Source of the DNA: Isosphaera sp.
GTDB taxonomy: Bacteria > Planctomycetota > Planctomycetia > Gemmatales > Gemmataceae
Direction: 5' to 3'
DNA length: 64,000 nucleotides
Assembly (NCBI GenBank): GCA_013822345.1
Contig: PNKH01000008.1
Span: 1-64,000 of the forward strand
Positions within the stretch are counted from its first letter, which is position 1; each line of letters begins with the position of its first letter. Below are positions 1-6,693 of the stretch, in pieces. A program made the position numbers and the translations under genes. The notes under the pieces are model-generated. The model was not told where the DNA came from. It searched no databases and saw only the letters and a program-made list of their open reading frames with translations.

Positions 1-2429
1 CGGACGTACCGCGACGCGTTCTGGTTCCGCCACGCCCCGTTCACCGGCTTGTGCCCGAACCGGGCGGCGTGGTCCATCGCCAGCCGGTAGTACGTCCCGG
101 GCACGTCGTCGCAGTCCGGCAGGTTCACCGTCTTGAAGTCGTCGAGCACGAGGTTCCCGGCCGGCTTTGCCCCGGTGTGGCAGGCGGCGCAGCTGCGGTC
201 GAGGATCGGCTTCACGTCGCGCCAGAACTCCACGTCCTTCACCCCGGCCTCGTGCCGCAGTCCGGTCGCGCCGGCCGCGTCCCACTTCCGCCCCGACTCG
301 TCCTTCGCCTTGGTCGTCAGGAGCGGCGTCTTCGCGGTCAGGTCGAAGACGGCGTAGTCCGGCTTCGCGGCGGCGGTGGCGGCGAAGTCGGTCGGCTTCT
401 GGCTGTGGGCGTGGCACCCGCCGCAGTCGTTGCGGACCTCGCCCGGCCGCACCTGGTGCCACGTCTGGGCCATGTTCAGCACCATCCCGCGGCGGTCGAG
501 CGTCTGGAAGGTGAACCCGACGTCGGCCGGGATCTTCGCCAGGAAGCTGGTGTCCGGGTTGCCGTCGGGGTCGAGGGGTTGTTTGTCGCCGACGAACTTC
601 CGCAGCGGGACCTCGCCGAGGATGCGGAGCCGCTCGGTCGCGTGGCTGCGGAACGCCCGGCCGCTGCCCGGGCCGGTGCCGCGGTCGGTCGTCGGCTCCA
701 TCGCCAGGATGCGGACCGCGTGGATGTCGTCGTTCGCGTACCGGCCGGCGTCGGCCCCCTGGTTCGTCCAGTTCGGCGACGCGGCCGGCTCGGTCGTGTT
801 GAACGGGTCGAGGTCCTGGTACCCGGCGTCGGCCCCGGCGTAGGCGGCGGTCACCGTGCCCGGCTTCACCACCCCGTTCGGGTAGCTCTCGCGCTTGAGG
901 AAGCTCGACGTGCCGACCAGGCCGAACGGGGTGCCGGCCGGGAGGTGCGGCGACACCGCCCCGTCGTTCGCCAGGCTGGCGAGCGCCTTCGGCTCCTTCA
1001 CCCCGTGGATCCGCTCGTACGGCACGACCGCCCGCGGCCACTGCTCGTTGTACTTCGGGTCGTTCTTCACCAGCAGCAGCTTCCCGGGCTCGTCCACCGC
1101 CTGGCCGCCTTTCAGGATGTAGATGCCGCCGTCGACCGCCGGCTGGTGGACGGTGTACCCGCCGTTCACCGGCCCGACCGACCAGACGCACAGGAGGTGG
1201 TTGTCCGGGGCGGCCGACGGGTGCGTCACCTTCCCGACCCGGGTCGCCTCTCCCAGGCCGCGGACGGTCGGCCGGGAGGTGGGGTTGGCGAAGTCCGCCG
1301 GGCCCTCGTCGGTCCGGGCGAACGGGGTCAGGCTCTCGATGCCGAACGGGCTGAACGGCAGCCGGCGGACGCGCGGCTGGCCGCCGGCGGCCCGGCCGTG
1401 CGGCAGGGCGGGGTTGCGGGGGTCGCCGGTGTACCCGGGGCCGAACGCGGTCTGCCCGGCCGGCACGGCCACCGGGAACTTGACGAACCCGCCGAACCCG
1501 CTGCTGGTCTGGCTGTAGTACTCCTCGGCGACGACCGACCCGTCGGACAGTTGCGTCTGGAAGTGCCAGGCGCTCGGGTTCACGCCGGTCGAGAAGGCGC
1601 TGGCGAGCGGACCCCAGTTCGTCCCGTCGGGGTGGATCGTCCACAGCCCCCACAGGGTGCTCGACCGCAGCCCCTGCGACTCCAGCGACGAGAACATCAC
1701 CCGGCCGTCCTTCAGCACCGTCGGGTGCAGCGCCATGCCGAGGTTCAGGTGGCCGACGCACTCGACGTTCGACCCGTCGTCGTCCATCACGAACAGTTGG
1801 AGGACGTGCGGGAGCCGCTTCGGCGGCTTGAACGCGTTGCGGTTCGAGGCGAACATCACCTTCCCGCCGGGCAGCGGGCACGGCCCCATGTTGAACACGC
1901 CGTAGGGGATCGCGTTCTTGCCGGCGGCCGGGGTGCGGAAGTCCGCGGCCCAGTTCCCGGCCCCGGTGTTCGGGGTGAACTGCTGGGTGGTGAGCCGGAC
2001 CGTCTTCCGCGTCTTCAGGTGGAGCTTGTAGATGTCGGCCCCGCCGGCCGGGCCGCGGCTGACGGACGCCCCCTGCATGTCGTGGAAGAGCGAGTAGTAC
2101 ACCCACTCGCCGTCGAACGAGACCACCGGGTCGGTGACCGAGCCGGCGCCGCCGGCGACGAGCACCTCCTCGGTGCCGTCCGGGCGGAGGAGCATGAGGT
2201 CGGCGCCGGCGTCCATGAACACCGGGTTGGAGATCTCCGGCCAGTTGGTGCCGACCGCGTCGCCCTTGCGCGGGGCGCGGACGTAGACGATGTCGTAGTC
2301 GAGCTTGACCGCCGGGTCGGACGCGACCGGCTTCGGGGTGACATCGAGGGTGCGGGCGGGGTCGGGCTGGCGGGCCGCGGCGAGGGACAGGCCGAGGGCG
2401 AGGAGGGCGGCCGGGGCGGCGAGGCGCAT
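1..2429 (-). CDS. PD40 beta-propeller protein with two haem-binding-type CxxCH motifs (3' end cut by window)
   Basis: Exported protein, incomplete at its C-terminus; about 809 codons are visible and the frame stays open to the window edge. The N-terminus (MRLAAPAALLALGLSLAAA) is a signal peptide. The next several hundred residues carry WD40-like PD40/TolB-type repeats, such as segments where HPDGT or RPDGT is followed by hydrophobic strands. Two c-type cytochrome signatures follow, CGGCH near residue 669 and CAACH near 747; the latter sits in a context resembling the Planctomycete cytochrome C domain. Haem attachment would place it in the periplasm. The combination of propeller and haem motifs is common in planctomycetes, but the substrate is unknown. 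The ATG at 2429 was chosen because the signal peptide begins there. Confidence 0.8.
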   Translation of the reverse strand, partial: MRLAAPAALLALGLSLAAARQPDPARTLDVTPKPVASDPAVKLDYDIVYVRAPRKGDAVGTNWPEISNPVFMDAGADLMLLRPDGTEEVLVAGGAGSVTDPVVSFDGEWVYYSLFHDMQGASVSRGPAGGADIYKLHLKTRKTVRLTTQQFTPNTGAGNWAADFRTPAAGKNAIPYGVFNMGPCPLPGGKVMFASNRNAFKPPKRLPHVLQLFVMDDDGSNVECVGHLNLGMALHPTVLKDGRVMFSSLESQGLRSSTLWGLWTIHPDGTNWGPLASAFSTGVNPSAWHFQTQLSDGSVVAEEYYSQTSSGFGGFVKFPVAVPAGQTAFGPGYTGDPRNPALPHGRAAGGQPRVRRLPFSPFGIESLTPFARTDEGPADFANPTSRPTVRGLGEATRVGKVTHPSAAPDNHLLCVWSVGPVNGGYTVHQPAVDGGIYILKGGQAVDEPGKLLLVKNDPKYNEQWPRAVVPYERIHGVKEPKALASLANDGAVSPHLPAGTPFGLVGTSSFLKRESYPNGVVKPGTVTAAYAGADAGYQDLDPFNTTEPAASPNWTNQGADAGRYANDDIHAVRILAMEPTTDRGTGPGSGRAFRSHATERLRILGEVPLRKFVGDKQPLDPDGNPDTSFLAKIPADVGFTFQTLDRRGMVLNMAQTWHQVRPGEVRNDCGGCHAHSQKPTDFAATAAAKPDYAVFDLTAKTPLLTTKAKDESGRKWDAAGATGLRHEAGVKDVEFWRDVKPILDRSCAACHTGAKPAGNLVLDDFKTVNLPDCDDVPGTYYRLAMDHAARFGHKPVNGAWRNQNASRYV

Positions 2430-2463
2430 GGGGGCGTCCGGGACGGGTCGCGGGCGGAGGTGT

Positions 2464-2489
2464 GGGCCGGGGGCAGAGACCCCCGGCCC
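2464..2489 (-). terminator. GC-rich hairpin downstream of the UGA-containing gene
   Basis: Perfect 10-bp inverted repeat (2464-2473 with 2480-2489) with a 6-nt loop, lying 18 bases past the stop codon of the gene ending at 2508 and before the start of the next gene on the same strand. It has no clear U-tract, so termination efficiency is uncertain. Confidence 0.5.
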
Positions 2490-2507
2490 GGCGGGAACAC
2501 GGCGGTC

Positions 2508-3050
2508 CTACTTCAGGGCGTCGGCGGCGGCCTCGGCGATCTCCTTGGCCTTCTCCGCCGCGGACTTGGTGTCCTTGAAGGCGAAGTTCTTGTGGACGGC
2601 CCCGCCCCTCTTGTACACGACCACGGTGACGGCCGCGTCCTTGTTCAGGCTGTACTTCGGCGGCCCGTCCTTGTCCTCGGCGACGGTCAGCGGGGTGGTC
2701 AACTTGTGGGTCGTCTGCAGCTTCTCGAAGTCGGCGTCGGCGACGCCGCTCACCCCGACCACCACGGTCCCGAGCTTGGCGTTCGTCTTCTGCACCTCGT
2801 CCACGGACTTGACCAAACTGGCCAAGTTGTCGTCGGCCTTCTGGCTGAAGATCAGCACCACGGCCGGACGACCTTCCCCGTTGTACTTTCAGACATAGCA
2901 GAAGGTCTTGCCCTTGCTGTCGCCGGTGATCGCCTTCACCTGGAAGGGACCCCCGATCTTCTTCTCCGGGCCGGACTTGACGTCCTCCGCCCGGGCGGCC
3001 GACAGCGATACGATGATCGCCGCCAGGCCGACGCCCTGGAACAGTCGCAT
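2508..3050 (-). CDS. Candidate selenoprotein: exported thioredoxin-like protein with CxxU (in-frame UGA at codon 54)
   Basis: 180 residues if UGA is read through. ATG at 3050 is preceded by GAGGAG six bases upstream. A signal peptide (MRLFQGVGLAAIIVSLSAARA) leads into a domain that matches the neighbouring gene at 3138..3683 codon for codon. That neighbour has CYVCKYNGE; this gene has CYV, then TGA at 2889..2891, then KYNGE. After the TGA the frame is intact and closely similar to the paralogue to a TAA-free end at 2508. A CxxC before a hydrophobic strand (RPAVVLIF) suggests a thiol-redox protein in the cell envelope; Sec at the second Cys would make it a CxxU redox centre. A SECIS-like hairpin follows the TGA. 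The alternative is a recent nonsense mutation TGC to TGA, or a sequencing error; a decayed pseudogene is unlikely because the remainder is so well kept. Confidence 0.7.
2856..2885 (-). promoter_or_regulatory. Putative bacterial SECIS element immediately after the in-frame UGA
   Basis: Counting from the base after UGA, nt 8-11 (ACGG) can pair with nt 26-29 (CCGU). Nt 12-14 (GGA) can pair with nt 21-23 (UCC), with a GG bulge. The loop AGGUCG spans nt 15-20. Outer pairs 4-6 with 31-33 (one G-U) can extend it past one A-G mismatch. The E. coli fdhF SECIS loop is AGGUCU at nearly the same distance from its UGA. The codons here (GGG GAA GGT CGT) use wobble bases rare in this genome; the Cys paralogue has GGC GAG GCC CGC, which breaks two inner pairs. 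Folding was done by eye only. Confidence 0.55.
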
Positions 3051-3072
3051 GAGGTACTCCTCACGGAAAAAG

Positions 3073-3099
3073 CCCCACCCGGAACCGCTCCGGGTGGGG
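3073..3099 (-). terminator. Rho-independent terminator between the two paralogues
   Basis: Perfect 11-bp stem (3073-3083 with 3089-3099), 5-nt loop, followed on the minus strand by a run of five U (3067-3071). It lies downstream of the Cys paralogue at 3138..3683 and just upstream of the ribosome-binding site of the UGA-containing gene, so it should limit read-through from one paralogue into the other. Confidence 0.85.
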
Positions 3100-3137
3100 T
3101 GTACGGTAGGTGTATCGACCCGGGGGGTCGCGTCACG

Positions 3138-3683
3138 TCACTTCACGGCTTCGCCGGCGGCCTTGGCGATGTCGGCCGCGGCGGCGGCGGCCTCCTTGGT
3201 GCTCTTGAACGCGAAGCTCTTGGTGATCTCCCCGCCCTTCTTGTACACCAGCACGGTGACGGCGGCGTCCTTGTTCAGTTTGTACGCGGCCGGCCCGTCC
3301 TTGTCCTCGGCGACGGTCAGGGCGGTGGTCAGCTTGTGGGTCTTCTGGAGGTTCTCGAAGTCGGCCGCGGCGACCCCGCCGACCCCGACGACCACGGTCC
3401 CGAGCTTGGCGTTGGTCTTCTGCACCTCGTCCATCGCCTTGACCACGGCGGCCACGTTCTCGTCCGCCTTCCGGGTGAACATTAGCACCACCGCCGGGCG
3501 GGCCTCGCCGTTGTACTTGCAGACGTAGCACAGGCTCTCGCCGGCCTTCTCGCCGGTGATCGCCTTCACCTGGAAGGCCCCGCCGATCTTCCCGTCCGGG
3601 CCGGACTTCAGGTCGTCGGCGCGGGCGGCGGACAGGGTGAGGGCGACGGCGACGGCCAGGCCGGCGTTGCGGAACGCGCGCAT
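3138..3683 (-). CDS. Exported thioredoxin-like CxxC protein (Cys paralogue of the candidate selenoprotein)
   Basis: 181 residues. ATG at 3683 has GGAG seven bases upstream. The signal peptide (MRAFRNAGLAVAVALTLSAARA) is followed by a single domain with CYVC at residues 52-55, directly before the strand RPAVVLMF. This arrangement is seen in peroxiredoxin/thioredoxin-like folds. The alanine-rich C-terminus ends in a probable helix. The role is probably thiol-disulfide chemistry outside the cytoplasm; partner unknown. It is the upstream member of a tandem duplication with 2508..3050, separated from it by a strong terminator, so the two are probably expressed separately. A more distant relative is at 20600..21406 (CLVC). 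Confidence 0.85.
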   Translation of the reverse strand: MRAFRNAGLAVAVALTLSAARADDLKSGPDGKIGGAFQVKAITGEKAGESLCYVCKYNGEARPAVVLMFTRKADENVAAVVKAMDEVQKTNAKLGTVVVGVGGVAAADFENLQKTHKLTTALTVAEDKDGPAAYKLNKDAAVTVLVYKKGGEITKSFAFKSTKEAAAAAADIAKAAGEAVK

Positions 3684-3926
3684 CGATGCACTCCGTGAGA
3701 GGCCGGCCCGGACGGATACCGGGGCGGCGGGGGGCCACTGCTGGGGTCCGCGGGGCAGGCGAGTCCGTCGGTGACCAACCGGTGAGACGGCGGCGCGGCC
3801 CGGACTATTCGACCGTCCGGGAAAATCCCCTCCGCCCGCGCCCGGTCAGTAAAGTGACGACCCAGGCCTCGGTCAAGATACCGGCCCCGTGGCGGGGCAT
3901 TACACGGGCCGGTTCTGTCTCGGTGT

Positions 3927-4004
3927 GGGAGGGCGAGGCTCCTGCCGAGCCGGGGCGCCACAGGATCGGTCGCGCCTGCGGCTCGGCAGGAGCCTCGCCC
4001 TCCC
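3927..4004. repeat. Long palindromic repeat, family P1, copy 1
   Basis: 25-bp perfect inverted arms (3927-3951 and 3980-4004) around a 28-bp centre. The left arm starts GGGAGGGCGAGGCTCC. The same 25-bp arm recurs exactly at 18970 and 51034. The element ends 3 bases from the stop of the propeller gene at 4008..5039 and should act as a terminator for it. The rest of the 3684-4007 intergenic stretch shows nothing else recognisable. Confidence 0.9.
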
Positions 4005-4007
4005 GCC

Positions 4008-5039
4008 TCACTCCTTCGGCGGGGTGAAGTCGGCGACCCACAGCTGCGTCGGCGACCGCCCGTCCCGGCTGCTCGTCCACATCACCCGCCGGGCGTCCGG
4101 GCTGAACACCGGCAGCACGTCCTGCCCCGGGGCGAACGTCAGCCGCGTCACCTTCCCCGTGCCCAGGTTCATCCAGTACAGGTCGTAGTTCGGCCGGGCC
4201 AGCTCGTTCGAGTGGTCCGCCGCGGTGTAGATGATGTGCTTCCCGTCCTTGTACCAGTACGGCGCCCAGTACACCCACTTGTCGTCCGTCGTCAGGGCCT
4301 TCTCGCCGGTCCCGTCCGCGTTGATCACGTACAACTGCAGCCGGTCCTTCTCCTTCCGGTCCGCCCGGAACACCACCCTCGCCCCGTCCGGGCTGAAGAA
4401 CGGCCCGCCGTTGTAGCAGTTCGGGGCGTTCGTCAGCCGCTTCGCCCCGGTCCCGTCCGCGCTCATCGTGTACAGCTGCACGTTCCCGGCCGTCCCCGCC
4501 GAGTACACGATCCGCTTCCCGTCGGCGGAGTAGCTGCCTTCGGCGGTGTAGACCGTGGCGTCCGGGGTGAGGCACTTCATCTCGGTGCCGTCCGGGTTCG
4601 CCTCGTAGATCTTCATGTGCGGGTCGAAGTCCCACGAGTACCGCCGGCGGACGCCCTTCTTCGCGTCCTCCGCCCGCTGGGCGATCTCGGCCGCCTGGTG
4701 CTTCTTCGCGTCCGGGTCGCCGTGGCTCGACGCGAAGATGATCCGCTTGCCGTCCGGCCGGAAGTACCCGCAGGTGGTGCGGCCGGTCCCCGGGCTGACG
4801 CGGGTCAGCTTCTTCGTCGCCAGGTCCATGACGAAGATCTGGTAGAACGGGTTGCCGGTGTCCTTCTCCTCGGCCTGGAAGATGATCTTGGTCCCGTCCG
4901 GCGAGAAGTACCCCTCGCCGGCCCGGACGAACCCGTCGGTCACCTGGGTGATGTTCTTGAGGTGGGCGGCCTCGGGCGTCTTCCAGTCGTCGGCCGGCGG
5001 CTGGCCGGCCGCGAGGGCGAGGGTGAGAAGGGCGTTCAT
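4008..5039 (-). CDS. TolB-like PD40 beta-propeller protein
   Basis: 343 residues. The N-terminal MNALLTLALAAG looks like a short signal peptide, so the protein is probably exported. The body is a series of PD40 repeats, each with a [FR]SPDG, RPDGK or SADGK turn followed by hydrophobic strands (for example GYFSPDGTKIIFQA and GYFRPDGKRIIFAS). At least six repeats can be counted by eye, consistent with a six-bladed TolB-type propeller. No catalytic domain is visible; a role in protein interaction or as a sensor is inferred only from the fold. It reads away from the HNH gene at 5102, sharing a short divergent promoter region. Confidence 0.85.
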   Translation of the reverse strand: MNALLTLALAAGQPPADDWKTPEAAHLKNITQVTDGFVRAGEGYFSPDGTKIIFQAEEKDTGNPFYQIFVMDLATKKLTRVSPGTGRTTCGYFRPDGKRIIFASSHGDPDAKKHQAAEIAQRAEDAKKGVRRRYSWDFDPHMKIYEANPDGTEMKCLTPDATVYTAEGSYSADGKRIVYSAGTAGNVQLYTMSADGTGAKRLTNAPNCYNGGPFFSPDGARVVFRADRKEKDRLQLYVINADGTGEKALTTDDKWVYWAPYWYKDGKHIIYTAADHSNELARPNYDLYWMNLGTGKVTRLTFAPGQDVLPVFSPDARRVMWTSSRDGRSPTQLWVADFTPPKE

Positions 5040-5101
5040 GGCGGGGGACCTCCGTGCGGGTGGCGCGAACCGGGCGGCGTCCAGTGTATCATTCTGGGGA
5101 A

Positions 5102-5401
5102 ATGAGCGACGCCGTGACCATCCCCTGCGGCCTGTGCGGCCGCGGGTTCGCCCGGGCGGGCCTGACGAAGCACCACTGCCTGCCGAAGTCGCGCGGCGGG
5201 ACGGCCGCGGACGTGGAGCTGATCTGCGGTCAGTGCCACGGGATGGTTCACGCCACGTTCACGAACCGGACGCTGGAAGTGCTCTACCCGACGCTCGCCG
5301 GGCTGCGGAAGGCGCCGGAGCTGGCGGCGTTCCTGACGTGGGTGCGGAAGCAGCCGCCGACGCGGCGGACGCGGAGCGCCCCGCGCCGGCGGAAGGTGTG
5401 A
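5102..5401 (+). CDS. Small HNH endonuclease-family protein
   Basis: 99 residues from ATG at 5102. A CxxC pair (CGLC) is followed by LTKHHCLPKSRGG, then CGQCHGMVH, matching the HNH/treble-clef arrangement of two zinc-binding Cys pairs around the catalytic His residues. The C-terminal 20 residues are very basic (TRRTRSAPRRRKV), consistent with nucleic-acid binding. Standalone HNH proteins of this size often act in restriction, repair or mobile elements; no partner gene is adjacent. An upstream in-frame start at 5054 would add an arginine-rich stretch with no family support. Confidence 0.8.
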   Translation: MSDAVTIPCGLCGRGFARAGLTKHHCLPKSRGGTAADVELICGQCHGMVHATFTNRTLEVLYPTLAGLRKAPELAAFLTWVRKQPPTRRTRSAPRRRKV

Positions 5402-5412
5402 CGTGGTCACCG

Positions 5413-5440
5413 CGTCGCGGCTACACGGGGGTTGTCACCG
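5413..5440. repeat. Half-copy of the P6 palindrome
   Basis: The stretch beginning GCGTCGCGGCTACACGG matches, with about two differences in 28 bases, the reverse complement of the outer part of the palindrome at 21414..21500 and its flank. It lies between the convergent stops of the HNH gene (5401) and the HEAT gene (5435) and overlaps the latter's stop. Confidence 0.6.
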
Positions 5441-6370
5441 CTCCCAAAACATCGCCTGGTCGATCACGTTCTCCAGCCAGGTCGGTTCCGGCACGACCAC
5501 CGCCCCGGCCTGCACCACCTCGTCCCACGCCTTCGGGTCCGGCGGCAGCTTCCTCCCGGTCAGCCGGACCAGCTCCTGGTGCGTCCGCCCGACCAGCGCC
5601 GGGTCGCGGCCGCCGGCCTCGGTGCCCAACACCTGGGCGAGCGCCGCCACCGCCTCGGGCTGGCGGGTGTGCCCCAGCCCGCGGATCGCCGCCAGTCGCA
5701 CGTCCCGGTCGCCGTCCGCCGACGCGTCCGGGTCCGACCCGCCGGCCACCACCGCCAGGAACCGGGTCGCCTCCGGCTGGCCCGTCCGCCCGAGCGCCTC
5801 GGCCGCCCGGCAGCGGATCGCCGACACCCACTCCGGCGGGTACCCGGTCGGCCCGGTGGCCAGCGGGAACCGGTCGGCGCCACGGACCGACGCCCGCAGC
5901 GCCCCGCCGGCCGGCACCACCCCGAGGTCGGCCGGGCGGGCCGGGGCCGGGTCGCCGTCCTTCCGCCCGTGCGCCGCTTGGTACGCGGCCACCAGCGCGG
6001 CCGCCGCCCGCGGGTCCCGGAACCGCCCCAGCGCCCCGATCGCCTCCATCCGCACCACCGGGCTGGGGTCGGCTGCCGCCGCCCGTTGCAGCTCCCCGAG
6101 GACCGCGTCCTGATCCTCCGACGTCCGCCCCGCCTGGGCCGGCTCCTTCAGCCGCCGCATCGCCGCCGCCCGGTCGTCCCCGGTCCGCGGCGGGTCGGCC
6201 AGCAGGACCGCGACCGGGTCCTCGGGCGAGAACATCCGCCGGGTCGTCTCGACCGGGTCCTCGCGGAACCGCCGGCTGGTCAACGTGTCCCACGTCCCGG
6301 CGCACCCGGCGAGGCCGAGCGGGGCGAGGGCGGACGCGGCGGCGAGCAGCGGTCGGAACACGGGCCGCAC
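5435..6370 (-). CDS. HEAT-repeat lipoprotein
   Basis: 311 residues from a GTG start at 6370. A lipobox (LGLAGC, Cys at about residue 23) predicts a lipid-anchored envelope protein. Alpha-helical HEAT/PBS-lyase-like repeats follow, such as DPSPVVRMEAIGALGRF, WVSAIRCRAAEALGRTG and DRDVRLAAIRGLGHTRQPE. The repeats suggest a binding scaffold; no enzyme motif is seen. An ATG is not available near the signal sequence, which supports the GTG start. The C-terminal segment (WLENVIDQAMFWER) is not repeat-like. Confidence 0.8.
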   Translation of the reverse strand: MRPVFRPLLAAASALAPLGLAGCAGTWDTLTSRRFREDPVETTRRMFSPEDPVAVLLADPPRTGDDRAAAMRRLKEPAQAGRTSEDQDAVLGELQRAAAADPSPVVRMEAIGALGRFRDPRAAAALVAAYQAAHGRKDGDPAPARPADLGVVPAGGALRASVRGADRFPLATGPTGYPPEWVSAIRCRAAEALGRTGQPEATRFLAVVAGGSDPDASADGDRDVRLAAIRGLGHTRQPEAVAALAQVLGTEAGGRDPALVGRTHQELVRLTGRKLPPDPKAWDEVVQAGAVVVPEPTWLENVIDQAMFWER

Positions 6371-6693
6371 TCCGTTGGGCGTGGTGGCGGGGTCGGGGTC
6401 TTCGGGGCGGGGGGAATACCCGCCCCGCCGGCCGGGGGCAAGCCCGTCCGGCGCGCGGGTTGCCTCCCGGCTGAACCGGTCTTACACTCCAGCAGGCCGG
6501 CGTCCGGGGACCGTGCGACGTAAGTCCGTCCGTCCGTGACCCTTGTCCGGGTCCTCCGGCCCGGAAACCCCCATCCGACCGAACCCGAGCGGGCGGAAGG
6601 GATTGAGCCGGCCGGTACGCGCGGGTAAGGTGGCTGATGCGGAACCATTCACCCCGCGCGACCGTCCCACACCCGTCGCCCACCGGGAAATCC
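6371..6693. other. Divergent intergenic region, nothing recognised
   Basis: 323 bases between the divergently transcribed HEAT lipoprotein and kinase genes. It must hold both promoters, but no confident -35/-10 pair, operator, RNA gene or long inverted repeat could be picked out by eye. Confidence 0.5.

Noticed and set aside
2508-2861. Shorter version of the UGA gene starting at an internal GTG (117 residues)
   Set aside because: No ribosome-binding site, no signal peptide, and it would discard the conserved N-terminal half that matches the paralogue; it only appears because UGA is treated as a stop.
51-3485. 1144-codon plus-strand open frame at the left edge
   Set aside because: Antisense to the propeller/haem gene and the CxxC pair; composition is low-complexity, and the minus-strand genes have motifs, signal peptides and ribosome-binding sites.
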